The notes under the pieces: model-generated
Database searches by the model: none
What the model saw: only the letters and a program-made list of their open reading frames with translations
What the model was told of the DNA's origin: nothing
Translations under genes and position numbers: made by a program
DNA from: ECT2AJA-110-A sp035399845
Lineage (GTDB): Bacteria; Planctomycetota; Phycisphaerae; UBA1845; UTPLA1
DNA: 64,000 bases
Direction: 5' to 3'
NCBI GenBank assembly: GCA_035399845.1
Contig: DAOPJV010000024.1
Location: 20,932 to 84,931 of the forward strand
In this document: piece by piece, positions 17,240-25,822 of the stretch
Layout of the letters: each line of letters opens with the position of its first letter
Position numbering within the stretch: the stretch's first letter is position 1

Positions 17240-17830
17240 ATGTCCGCCATGCCCTCACTCCTCCACAGACACGACGAAGCCGGACACATCCACTTCTGGA
17301 CGATTTCGACGTACAGGCGTCTCCAGTTCTTTCACGATGACGGTATCAAGCTTGTCCTGCTGGACGGATTACGATTGCTGCAGAACAGACATGCGATCTG
17401 TCTGATCGGCTATGTGATCATGCCGGAGCACATCCATGTACTGCTGCTGCCGCACGCGCGAGGGAGTGACGTTCCCATCCCAATCGGTGAGTTACTCCAC
17501 GACTTCAAACAGTACACAGCGCTGTACGCGAAACAGCGACTGCGTGAGGTTTGGTCGCGCCGTGGGCGATTGTGGTCCGGGCCGCTGAACGACTGGGCAA
17601 CAGGGAGATTCGAAAAACAATCGATCTGGTTCACCCGCGGCTACGACCGGAACATCACGCGTGAAGAGACGCTTCATGAGAAGCTGAACTACTGCCACAA
17701 GAATCCCGTCACCCGCGGCCTCGTCGCGACGGCGGGTGAATGGCGATGGAGCAGCTATCGATACTACGAAACTCCTGATGCGGGGCTACTGCGTATGGAT
17801 TGGGACGGACGTTGGCCCATCGAATGGTGA
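17240..17830 (+). CDS. REP-associated tyrosine transposase (RAYT, Y1/HUH family)
   Basis: 196 aa from ATG 17240. An open frame continues upstream through repeat and N sequence but is not plausible coding DNA. The HUH metal-binding motif is MPEHIHVLL (H64, H66). The likely nucleophile is Y151 in KLNYCHKNP, followed by the usual GLV...WRWSSYRYY ending. RAYTs are IS200/IS605-like single-strand nucleases that cut at REP hairpins and are single-copy domesticated relatives of transposases. The gene lies between two direct copies of the hairpin-ended repeat, the second starting 4 bp after its stop. That is strong context for this enzyme acting on these repeats. Confidence 0.92.
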   Translation: MSAMPSLLHRHDEAGHIHFWTISTYRRLQFFHDDGIKLVLLDGLRLLQNRHAICLIGYVIMPEHIHVLLLPHARGSDVPIPIGELLHDFKQYTALYAKQRLREVWSRRGRLWSGPLNDWATGRFEKQSIWFTRGYDRNITREETLHEKLNYCHKNPVTRGLVATAGEWRWSSYRYYETPDAGLLRMDWDGRWPIEW

Positions 17831-17834
17831 TCAG

Positions 17835-18032
17835 GTGGCCCAGGGTCTATTGACCCTGGGGGGACGATGATCGAAAACGAGAAGGCGTTTCGATGCGATG
17901 TCGATCGTGGGAAGTCGCGTTTGGTTTTTTTCAGAGGGCCGACACTTCGAGCGAGTTCGGCGAGTGCATTTGTTCGAGCGCTTCATTCCGCGGTCGATCA
18001 TCGTGACCCCAAGGTTGAAACCTCGGGCCACC
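17835..18032 (+). repeat. Hairpin-ended repeat immediately downstream of the transposase gene
   Basis: Same family and orientation as the copies upstream of the gene. Left hairpin CCCAGGGTC-TATT-GACCCTGGG; right hairpin changed to CCCAAGGTTGAAACCTCGGG. The inner stem bases differ from the CGCCCTT/AAGGGCG of other copies but still pair, which is compensatory change. Confidence 0.92.
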
Positions 18033-18040
18033 AGTCCGGG

Positions 18041-18240
18041 GTGGCCCAGGGTCTATTGACCCTGGGGGGCGATGATCGAATACGAGAAGACGTTTCGATG
18101 CGATGTCGATCGTGGGAAGTCGCGTTTTGGTTGTTTTCAGAGGGCCGAATCATTGAGCGCGTTCGGCGCGTGCATTTGTTCGAGCGCTTCATTCCGCGGT
18201 CGATCATCGTGACCCCGCCCTTGAAAGGGCGGGCCACCCA
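18041..18240 (+). repeat. Hairpin-ended repeat, last copy of the transposase cluster
   Basis: Full unit in the same orientation, ending at GGGCGGGCCACCC five bases before the stop of the minus-strand DUF3592-like gene. Core nearly identical to the 16.4-kb copies. Confidence 0.92.
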
Positions 18241-18244
18241 AACG

Positions 18245-18787
18245 TTAGCGGAGACCGCGCCAGGCGTCGTCGCGCGGGTTGGTGTAGTCTTCCTCTTCCC
18301 AGTCGCGGTCCTTTCGCTTTTGGCGCGTCGGGCGCGACCCATCTCGCCAGGCCTTGGCGAACCAGAGCAGGGCGGCCAGGAACGAAATTGCGAAGAATGC
18401 GATCGCCCAGGCGTTCCGATCGCCTGTCATGCGGCTGTCTTTCACACCGGGCAGATACTCGATCGCGATGATGTCGCCCTCGGCCGGCGCGTCTTCGGCG
18501 CGCAGGAGAACGCCGTCTTTGCGCTGGCCGTCGTCGGCGTCCGTCCATTGGTAACGCACGTCCGCCATGGGGATCTCATCGAATTCGTACTTGCGACGAT
18601 CTATGTACTTGTTGACCCGCACGACGTCGGCGTTCGCTGATCGTCCCCATGCGGCGTACTTCAGCTCACGACAGGAGAGCCAGCCGCTGAGGAGGAACAA
18701 AATGACGAGGAAGGCCCATAGCCCGAGGCGACCGGACTCCTCGTCATTGGCGCCGTCGCCGGTATGGGGTGGTGGCAGAAAGCCCAT
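18245..18787 (-). CDS. DUF3592-like two-helix membrane protein
   Basis: 180 aa, with AAAGGA before ATG 18787. Membrane helices at about 22-41 and 122-144 flank an extracytoplasmic beta-rich segment (NADVVRVNKYIDRRKYEF, DVRYQWTDADDGQRKDG, then EGDIIAIEYLPG). This resembles DUF3592, where a V-Y-x-G type sheet sits between two helices. The C-terminus is acidic and cytoplasmic. No function is known. Its 3' end touches the repeat array. Confidence 0.72.
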   Translation of the reverse strand: MGFLPPPHTGDGANDEESGRLGLWAFLVILFLLSGWLSCRELKYAAWGRSANADVVRVNKYIDRRKYEFDEIPMADVRYQWTDADDGQRKDGVLLRAEDAPAEGDIIAIEYLPGVKDSRMTGDRNAWAIAFFAISFLAALLWFAKAWRDGSRPTRQKRKDRDWEEEDYTNPRDDAWRGLR

Positions 18788-19312
18788 GCGAATTCCTTTC
18801 GCGATCGAGTGTAACGCGACGCGAAGCGGGGAAACAAGCGCGAGTGTCGAATGGCCGAGAGTCTGTCGCTCCTGGGTGCATCACAGTTGATGAATCGAGG
18901 ACCGCGCAGCTGTCGAAGCAATCTTGCGCTCGTCGGGGGTTTGCGCTGTCGCTGACCGTGCGGACGCTCGAGGTTGGTGGGTCGCACAGCACTGGATCAT
19001 CGCGAGCCCGAGTTGAAACCTCGGATCATCGGGCCGTGGAGTGCGTTACAAGGTCGCGCCCCGCACACGATCGGCGGGCGCCCGTCGGAATTTCCGCCGC
19101 CGCGTCGCATGGAACGTTGCATCCGCTCGCGCCGATCGGTACCTTGATCATCAGAGTCATCCTCGGGGTGGCGCGAATGTCGGCCGGAGCCTGTACATCA
19201 TCGTCATCCGTCGGAACGAAGCGTCGCACGCTGCGCAAATAGCGCGGATCGTGTTGCGACGCCTTCGATTGCCGTGGGCCGGAACGCTGAGTTCCAGGGA
19301 AAAGTAACCGCC
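18788..19312. other. Intergenic region, nothing recognised
   Basis: 525 bp between divergent genes. Open frames here lack ribosome sites and coding-like composition. Promoters for both flanking genes presumably lie inside but none stands out. Confidence 0.5.
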
Positions 19313-20434
19313 ATGTGTACCGAACGAACGAATCCCATTGCTCGATTGAGTGTCCTGACGTCTTGTTTCTTCATCGTGTCCGCGTCCATGTCGGCGCACG
19401 CCGGCGGACCTTATTCCGTTATCGACCTGGGAGATCTGCCGGGTGGATTGAGCGTCAGCCAGGCGTTCGGTCTCAGTGAAAACGGATATGTCGCGGGGAC
19501 CAGCATTGCGGGAACAGGCGGCCGCGGCTTTATCTGGGACAGTGTGAACGGGATGCGGGATCTCGGTGACTTACCGGGTGGAACCAACCAGAGCCGCGCG
19601 TTCCGCGTGAACGCCCATGGACAGGTAGTCGGCGATAGTGTGTCGAGCGTGGGACAGCAGCCTTTCATCTGGGACAGCGTGAATGGTATGCAGAATCTGG
19701 GCGGACTGCCGGGCGGAACCGGCGTCGGCTTCGGTACGGGCATCAACGATCTGGGGTACGCCGTCGGCGCGAGCAGCGTCGCCCTCAGTTCGAGTCACGC
19801 ATTTCTTTGGGTTCCCGGGACGGCGATGATCGATATCGGCGCCACGTTTCCCGGTTGCATTCAGAGTTTTCCGACAGACATCAACAAGAACATCTCCGTG
19901 GTCGGCAGTTGTTCGACGGCGAACGGCGTCCGCGCTTTTGTTTGGAGCTTCACAGAAGGGGTTCAACTGCTGGGTGGACTCCCGGGCGGCAATGGCTACA
20001 GCTCGGCGCTGGCGATGAACGATGTCGGGCAGGTCGTCGGTGTCAGCAATACCGCCAACGGCAATCGCGCTTTCATCTGGGATCAGGCGCACGGCATGAA
20101 CATGCTGCCGATTCTCCCGGGCGGCACAGGCGAGAACCAGGCGACTGGCGTCAACAATCTGGGGCAGGTTGTCGGTTTGAGCAGCTCCGGGGTATCTCAG
20201 CCGTTTCTCTGGGAACGGGAAACCGGCATGCGAAGCCTGAACGATCTGCTGCTGCCCGCCTTTGCGAATTGGAATATCACGGAAGCGTGGAGCATCAACG
20301 ATCGCGGCTGGATCGCCGGTACGGGTATCTCGCCCACGGGTCAGCGCCACGCCGTCCTGCTGACACCGGAGCCCGCATCCATCGCGATGCTGATGACGAT
20401 GGCGGTCGTCGCGTTCAGACGCCGCCGCGTTTGA
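19313..20434 (+). CDS. HAF-repeat exported protein with PEP-CTERM signal
   Basis: 373 aa. A signal peptide ends near SAHA (about residue 31), then six to seven HAF-type repeats follow. Each has a lead such as DLGDLPGG, a G(Y/Q)V(A/V)G turn and a (A/P)F(I/L)W strand. The C-terminus is a PEP-CTERM sorting tag: PEPASIAMLMTMAVVAF then RRRRV. PEP-CTERM proteins are cleaved and anchored by exosortases; no exosortase is in the window. The repeats likely form a beta-propeller-like surface domain (inference). An upstream ATG would add 13 non-signal-like residues, so ATG 19313 is preferred. Confidence 0.88.
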   Translation: MCTERTNPIARLSVLTSCFFIVSASMSAHAGGPYSVIDLGDLPGGLSVSQAFGLSENGYVAGTSIAGTGGRGFIWDSVNGMRDLGDLPGGTNQSRAFRVNAHGQVVGDSVSSVGQQPFIWDSVNGMQNLGGLPGGTGVGFGTGINDLGYAVGASSVALSSSHAFLWVPGTAMIDIGATFPGCIQSFPTDINKNISVVGSCSTANGVRAFVWSFTEGVQLLGGLPGGNGYSSALAMNDVGQVVGVSNTANGNRAFIWDQAHGMNMLPILPGGTGENQATGVNNLGQVVGLSSSGVSQPFLWERETGMRSLNDLLLPAFANWNITEAWSINDRGWIAGTGISPTGQRHAVLLTPEPASIAMLMTMAVVAFRRRRV

Positions 20435-20499
20435 AGCGTGTAGCGCAATGTCGAATGTCGTTCCATCGCCTTCGGCCGGCGGATCGCCATGCGAGAACG

Positions 20500-20686
20500 T
20501 GATCGAATGAGCGAATGCGCCGACTGAATGTCCTTGCGGCCCTGTCCTGTGATCGGCGGATGGTTCGCACGCCGAGCCTTGCATTGCTGGATCGGATCAT
20601 TGAGCGAGTCATGGGCTCGCATCCGATCGAGCGCTTCTCTCCGCGATCGATCATCGAGACCCCACCCTTGAAAGGGCGGGCCACCC
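20500..20686 (+). repeat. Diverged copy of the hairpin-ended repeat
   Basis: The right half matches the family (GATCGGATCATTGAGCG, CGCGATCGATCATCGAGACC, hairpin ACCCTTGAAAGGGCGGGCC). The left half is strongly diverged and the left hairpin is not recognisable. Same orientation as the transposase cluster. It ends 4 bp before the serS stop. Confidence 0.8.
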
Positions 20687-20690
20687 GGTC

Positions 20691-22019
20691 TTAGCCGATC
20701 CGCTCCATCCCGCCCATATACGGCCGCAGCGCCTGCGGTACGCTGATCGAGCCGTCTTCGTTCTGGTACTGCTCCATCACCGGGATCAGGATGCGCGGGC
20801 TCGCGATGACGGTATTGTTCAGCGTGTGGCAGAAGACGTTCTTCTTTGACTCCGTCTCCTTGTAACGCAGGTTGAGTCGTCGCGCCTGGAAGTCGCCGAA
20901 GCGGCTGGCGCTGTGCGTCTCGCCATAGCTGTCGCGTGACGGCATCCACGTTTCGATGTCGTACATCTCGACTTTGCCCTGGCCCATGTCGCCCGTGCAC
21001 ACCTGCATGACGCGATAGGGCAGCTCCAGCGCCTGCAGCACGGCCTCGGCGTTGGCGATGATCTCGTGATGGAATTTCTCGCTCACGTCCTCATCCGCGC
21101 GGCAGAGCACGACCTGCTCCACCTTGTCGAAGAAGTGGATGCGATAGAGACCGTAGGTGTCCTTGCCGGCGGCGCCGGCCTCTCGGCGGAAGCATGTGCT
21201 GACGGCGGCAAGTTTGATGGGCAGCTGCTCCTCGCTGAGGATTTCGTCGCCGTACATTGCCGTCAGTGACACTTCGGCCGTACCGACGAGCGATTTGTCG
21301 TCGCGCTCGCAGCGATAGGCCTGTTCCTCGCCGCCGGGGTAGTAGCCCGTGCCATACATCTGCTTGTCATTCACGAGAACGGGCACTGTCACGGCCTCGA
21401 AGCCGCGCTGCGTGATCGTGTCCATCGCGAGGCGCAGGATCGCGTGATGCAGCATCGAACCGGCGCCGCGCAGCAGGTAGTTGCGCGAGCCCGCCAGCTT
21501 CACGCCGCGTTCGAGATCGATGATCCCCAGGGCCGCGCCGAGCTCGACGTGGTCCTTCGGCTGAAACTCGAACTTCCGCGGCGTTCCGTGTCGTCGGACT
21601 TCGACGTTTTCGGCGTCGCTCGCGCCGACGGGCGTCTTTGCCGACGGGATCTGCGGGACTGTCAGCATCAGGGCGTTGAACTCGTCCTGAATGCCGCGTT
21701 CCTTCTCTTCGAGATCCTTGATTCCGTCCTTGATGGCGCCCGTCTGCGACTGGATCTGTTCACCTTCCGCCTTGAGATCGTCCGCCGTGCGGCCCCCGGC
21801 GAGCTGGTCCTGGAACCACTTGCTCTTTGGGTTCTTGTAGTGGCCGATCTGTGAGGAAAGTTCCTTCAACTGGCTGCGGAGCGAATCGGCTTCCTGCTGG
21901 TTGGCGCGGCGTTCGTTGTCGACGGCGATGAGCCGATCGAGGTCGCAGGCGAGTCCCTTGACCTTGATGGCGTGACGCACGGCGTCGGTATTCTCTCGAA
22001 TGAGCTTGATATCGATCAT
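20691..22019 (-). CDS. serS: Seryl-tRNA synthetase
   Basis: 442 aa from ATG 22019 (MIDIKLIRENTDAVRHAI is the canonical SerRS N-terminus). It has an N-terminal long coiled-coil arm (about 30-105) that holds the tRNA-Ser variable arm, then a class II catalytic core with motif 2 (TCFRREAGAAGKDTYGLYR) and motif 3 (CHTLNNTVIASPRILIPVME). The FQARRLNLRY serine-pocket segment is also present. It charges tRNA-Ser and pre-charges tRNA-Sec. In motif 3 the usual NGSGLA is NNTVIA. Standalone gene whose end abuts a repeat copy. Confidence 0.96.
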   Translation of the reverse strand: MIDIKLIRENTDAVRHAIKVKGLACDLDRLIAVDNERRANQQEADSLRSQLKELSSQIGHYKNPKSKWFQDQLAGGRTADDLKAEGEQIQSQTGAIKDGIKDLEEKERGIQDEFNALMLTVPQIPSAKTPVGASDAENVEVRRHGTPRKFEFQPKDHVELGAALGIIDLERGVKLAGSRNYLLRGAGSMLHHAILRLAMDTITQRGFEAVTVPVLVNDKQMYGTGYYPGGEEQAYRCERDDKSLVGTAEVSLTAMYGDEILSEEQLPIKLAAVSTCFRREAGAAGKDTYGLYRIHFFDKVEQVVLCRADEDVSEKFHHEIIANAEAVLQALELPYRVMQVCTGDMGQGKVEMYDIETWMPSRDSYGETHSASRFGDFQARRLNLRYKETESKKNVFCHTLNNTVIASPRILIPVMEQYQNEDGSISVPQALRPYMGGMERIG

Positions 22020-22172
22020 AAAGAGGCTGGCTCCTTGGCAGTCTCGGCGGTCGGGGAACACTTCAATGGGCCCGCGTTCGCCAGACGGGGGCGGATTCGC
22101 GCGGCAAACCCGGATTGTCGTCGGATTACGGGATGCGGGCAATGCGGGCCGGACGCGCGATCGCGTCGAGCC

Positions 22173-23561
22173 TCACTTGTCCTTCGAGAGTCGATGCCGC
22201 AGGGCGCCACGGCTGACGCCGAGCAGGCGGGCGGCCTCGGAGACGTTGCCGTCGCACGCCTCCAGCGCCTGCTGGATGGCCAGACGCTCGATATCCTCGA
22301 GTGTGAAGGGCTGCGATCGGAACGGGAAGCGAATGTCCGTCAGGGCGGCGGGGGCGGCCGTCGTCGCGGCGCTCGATTCGCCGCCGAGGTAGAGGTCGGC
22401 GGGGCCAATCTCGTTCCTGTCGCTGAGCAGGACGGCCCGCTGGAGCACGTTGTCCAGTTCGCGCACGTTGCCCGGCCACGTGTAGCGGCGCATGAGCTCG
22501 CCGGCGGCGTCCGACAGCGTCGGCGCCGGGCGATGCAGCCGGCGGGCCTGGCGATCGATGAAGCGCTTTGCAATGAGAATAACATCGGCGCCACGCTCGC
22601 GCAGCGGCGGCAGCTCGACGCAGAACGTCTGCAGCCGGAAGAGCAGATCGCGGCGAAACCGATCGTCCTCGACGCGCCGTCGAAGGTCGACGTTCGTGGC
22701 GGCGATGACGCGCGCCTCGACGCGTCGTTCGCGCGTATCGCCGATGCGGCGGAACTTGCGATTCTCAAGGACCAGCAGGAGCTTCGCCTGCAACTCCAGC
22801 GGCATCTCGCCGATCTCGTCCAGAAAGACGGTGCCTTCGTTCGCCGCCTCGAAGAGTCCCTTCCTGGAGACGCGGGCATCCGTGAACGCGCCGCGTTCGT
22901 GGCCGAAGAGCTCCGCCTCCACGAGGGGCGCCGGCAGGGCCGAGCAGTTGATCTGAACGAAGGGCGCGTCGCGTCGCGGGCCCGAATCGTGAATCCGATG
23001 GGCGAGCAGGTCCTTGCCCGTGCCCGTTTCGCCGATGAGCAGGACCGTGGGCAGATGGCCGTGATCGTCGGGCGGCACGGCGGCGATGCGATCGGCCATG
23101 TGCAGCGCTCGCTGGATCGGCTCGCTTTCTCCGATGATGGCCCGTTCGGCGCCGAGCTGCCGGCGCTCGCGCTCAAGGACATCGAGCCGATCGATGAGTC
23201 GTCGGTTGCGCAGGGATCGTTCGATGACGAGTTCGATCTCGTCGATGCCCACGGGCTTCTGGAGGTAATCCGTGGCGCCGCGGCGCATCGCCTCGACGGC
23301 GCCTTCGACGCTGCCGTAGGCCGTCATGACGACGATCGGAAAGTCGTGCCCCTTCTGGCGAATCTTCTCGATGAGCTCGACACCGTTGGCGTCGGGCAGG
23401 CGGATATCGACGAGGGCGACGTGCGGCTCGAAGGTGTCGAGACGCGCCAGCGCCTCGGCCGCCGTGCCGGCCGTCTGCGTGTTGTGGCCGGTCCGTCGCA
23501 GTTCGAGGCTCAGCGAGGCGAGCAGCGTCTCTTCGTCGTCGATGATCAGCAGGTCAGGCAT
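22173..23561 (-). CDS. NtrC-family sigma-54 response regulator
   Basis: 462 aa: receiver domain (D8-D9, phospho-acceptor D52, K102), AAA+ domain with Walker A GETGTGKD at 177-184, the sigma-54 contact loop GAFTDA at 224-229, Walker B VFLDEIGEMP, and R-finger region. It ends in a Fis-type helix-turn-helix (NVSEAARLLGVSRGALRHRL). It activates sigma-54 promoters after phosphorylation. The contact loop differs from consensus GAFTGA at the fifth position. ATG 23561 overlaps the stop of the kinase gene by 8 bp, so the two are translationally coupled. Confidence 0.93.
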   Translation of the reverse strand: MPDLLIIDDEETLLASLSLELRRTGHNTQTAGTAAEALARLDTFEPHVALVDIRLPDANGVELIEKIRQKGHDFPIVVMTAYGSVEGAVEAMRRGATDYLQKPVGIDEIELVIERSLRNRRLIDRLDVLERERRQLGAERAIIGESEPIQRALHMADRIAAVPPDDHGHLPTVLLIGETGTGKDLLAHRIHDSGPRRDAPFVQINCSALPAPLVEAELFGHERGAFTDARVSRKGLFEAANEGTVFLDEIGEMPLELQAKLLLVLENRKFRRIGDTRERRVEARVIAATNVDLRRRVEDDRFRRDLLFRLQTFCVELPPLRERGADVILIAKRFIDRQARRLHRPAPTLSDAAGELMRRYTWPGNVRELDNVLQRAVLLSDRNEIGPADLYLGGESSAATTAAPAALTDIRFPFRSQPFTLEDIERLAIQQALEACDGNVSEAARLLGVSRGALRHRLSKDK

Positions 23562-25017
23562 TCGTCGGCGCCGCCTCCTGCGGCCACGGCAGGTCGAAGC
23601 GGAACATTGTTCCGCCCGACTCGGGACATACAAACGTCAGTTCGCCGGCGTGCAACGCGGCAATCTTGCGGGCCATCGCCAGGCCGAGGCCCTGTCCGTC
23701 GCGCTTGGTGCTGACGGACGGATGAAACACGCTGTCGCGCAGCTCGAGCGGAATGCCGGGGCCCGTGTCGGCGATGGAGACGATCGTGTGGCGCCTGTCG
23801 TCGTCGCGCTCGACGGCGATCGTGACGCGCCCGCCGGCCGGTGTCGCTTCGATGGCGTTGCCGACGATGGCGGCCAGCGCCTGCTCGAAATGAGATTCAT
23901 CCACGTGGATTGTACCCGCCGACGGATCGACATGTCGATCGATCGTGACGCTGCGGCGATCCGCCATCGGTCTGAACACGGCGATGACATTGCCGATCAG
24001 CGCCGCCGAATCGACGGGCGTCGGGCGGATATCGATCGGTCGGCACGTGTGCTCGACCTCGCGGAGCCATCGCTGGAGCCGTTCGACGCTGGCGACGATT
24101 TCGTCGTGCTGGTCGCGCAGCGTTGAACCTGTGTCGGCGCTGCGTCGGCAGGAATCCGAGAGGCTGCGGATGCCGGCCAGCGGGTTGCGAATGTTGTGGG
24201 CGATGTAGGAAATGAGTTCGCCCATGGCGGCGGCGCGTTCGCGAAACACCATCTGTCGGCCCAGTCGGGCGAGGTCCGCGGACATCGTGTTCATGGCGTC
24301 GGCGAGCTTGCCGAGTTCGTCATGTGTGCGCACGTCGGCGCGATGGTCGAGGCGGCCCCGGCCGAATTCATCGGCGGCGTTGGTCAGCTCGCTGACGGGG
24401 ACGAGCACCCAGCGGCGAACCAGGAGCAGTCCGAGGATCCCGAGGACGGCGGCGACGATCATGTTGATCGAGAGAATCATGACGGAGCGATCGAGCGCCG
24501 CGAAGGAGCCCTCCGCCGCCACGATCATTCGGTTGAAGACGTCTGTTTCCCATTGTCCGATGAATCGATCCAGCGCGAGATGATCGCGCTGATCGAACGC
24601 CGGCGGCGGCGTACCCGCGGCGCGATGTCTCGACGCCTGCGCGAGGTAGCGCCGCACGGCCTCGGCGCGCTGCGATAACAGGCTTCGAAGCGTCGTGATG
24701 TCGAACGACGTGTCCGTCGCGCCCGACGGGTTGAGCGTGCGATTCGCATCGGCCAGCGCCGTGTCGATCTGCTCGCCGAGATTCTTCAGCTTGTCGTCGG
24801 CGGCGGGATCGGCGTCGTATTTCAGGATCACGCCGGTTTCATCACGAAGCAGTTGTCGAAGGCGCCGCAGGTCCGCGTTGGAGCGATTCGACGTGGCAAT
24901 CGTATTGGCGGCGTCCTCGAAGTAGTGGCGGATATGTCGGACTGTCAGCGTGAGCGTGACGGCGAGTGTCAGCTCAAACGCGATCAGCAGGAGTGCGCAT
25001 TTGACGCGTAGGCTCAT
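23554..25017 (-). CDS. NtrB/AtoS-type membrane sensor histidine kinase
   Basis: 487 aa from ATG 25017: membrane helix at about 6-25, a helical periplasmic region, second helix near 185-205, HAMP, HisKA with phospho-His in YIAHNIRNPLAGI, and HATPase_c with N box (AIVGNAIEATPAGG), G1 (DTGPGIP) and G2 (GQGLGLAMARKI). The H-box AHNIRNPL is characteristic of kinases paired with NtrC-type regulators. The regulator gene overlaps its 3' end. Signal unknown. An upstream extension to 25170 would overlap the prepilin-like gene and is not supported. Confidence 0.92.
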   Translation of the reverse strand: MSLRVKCALLLIAFELTLAVTLTLTVRHIRHYFEDAANTIATSNRSNADLRRLRQLLRDETGVILKYDADPAADDKLKNLGEQIDTALADANRTLNPSGATDTSFDITTLRSLLSQRAEAVRRYLAQASRHRAAGTPPPAFDQRDHLALDRFIGQWETDVFNRMIVAAEGSFAALDRSVMILSINMIVAAVLGILGLLLVRRWVLVPVSELTNAADEFGRGRLDHRADVRTHDELGKLADAMNTMSADLARLGRQMVFRERAAAMGELISYIAHNIRNPLAGIRSLSDSCRRSADTGSTLRDQHDEIVASVERLQRWLREVEHTCRPIDIRPTPVDSAALIGNVIAVFRPMADRRSVTIDRHVDPSAGTIHVDESHFEQALAAIVGNAIEATPAGGRVTIAVERDDDRRHTIVSIADTGPGIPLELRDSVFHPSVSTKRDGQGLGLAMARKIAALHAGELTFVCPESGGTMFRFDLPWPQEAAPTNA

Positions 25018-25033
25018 TGTCAGAGTCGATTCA

Positions 25034-25813
25034 TCAGTCGGGTGTGAAGCCCCAGCGCCAGCCGGGCGCCGTGAGCGGGAATTGCGATGAACCGACGTGA
25101 CCGCCGATGAAGGCGACGTTGATCCGGCCGTCATGACGCGTGGACGGAATCCAGTGGCCGCCGGATTCATAGCCGTCCGGTTTGTCGAGCGGCGGCGCGG
25201 AATAGTACGGATCGCTCGGGGCGTTGGCGGCGCCGGCGTCGGCGTCCATGGCGAGCGGAACGTCCGGATGGGCGAGGATGCGCGCGCTCAGGAGTTTCTG
25301 GAAGCTCGTCGCCGTCGGCCGATGCAGCCGGCGATTGAAGGCGACGCTGATGTTCGCTTTCGGATAGACGGCCCCGTCGCTGCATGGCGTGTTGGCGCGG
25401 CGCTTGAGGACATAGGGGCCTTCCGGGCACATCAGCGGCTGCCTCGCCGGATCCATTGGCTGAGGCAGCGCGTTGGGAAGATCCCAGAAGCTGTTGACCT
25501 GGTAGATCGATTCCTGAAACGTCTCGAGGTAGAACGTCGATCGATCCGCCGGAAAGACATTGCCACGGGATTCGACGGAGAAATCATCGGCGAACACGAT
25601 GAACCGCTCGGCGACCTGGCGCATGTTGGCGACGCATTTCAGATTGCGACCGGCGCGGCGCGCCCTGGAGAGGGCGGGCAGCATCAGCGCGAGCAACAGC
25701 GCAATGATGCCGATGACAACGAGCAGTTCGAGCAGTGTGAACGCGAAACGGGGGCGATTCCCGAAACGGGCGCGCATCGGCGCGGCGGGCGATGGACTGG
25801 CATTGGTTCCCAC
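25034..25813 (-). CDS. Prepilin-leader protein with H-X9-DG-like C-terminus
   Basis: 259 aa with GTG start and GGGAAG upstream. The type IV prepilin/pseudopilin leader is FTLLELLVVIGIIALLLALM (about residues 25-44), with the invariant Glu at +5. Residue -1 is Ala rather than Gly, which is unusual for PilD cleavage. The C-terminus contains HDGRINVAFIGGHV, the planctomycete prepilin-like H-X9-DG signature with DG changed to GG. It starts 9 bp after the dockerin gene stop, so they are likely cotranscribed. Members of this large paralogous family have no established function. Confidence 0.85.
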   Translation of the reverse strand: MGTNASPSPAAPMRARFGNRPRFAFTLLELLVVIGIIALLLALMLPALSRARRAGRNLKCVANMRQVAERFIVFADDFSVESRGNVFPADRSTFYLETFQESIYQVNSFWDLPNALPQPMDPARQPLMCPEGPYVLKRRANTPCSDGAVYPKANISVAFNRRLHRPTATSFQKLLSARILAHPDVPLAMDADAGAANAPSDPYYSAPPLDKPDGYESGGHWIPSTRHDGRINVAFIGGHVGSSQFPLTAPGWRWGFTPD

Positions 25814-25822
25814 GGCTCTTCC

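Noticed and set aside
16621..17289. Open frames running through the N gap and repeats
   Set aside because: They exist only because N is translated as X and because the repeat has no stops in that frame.
18769..19242. 157-codon frame between the DUF3592-like and HAF-repeat genes
   Set aside because: Overlaps the start of the divergent gene and shows no coding signature.
21972..23714. 580-codon frame antisense to the sigma-54 regulator
   Set aside because: Composition typical of an antisense frame; no ribosome site.
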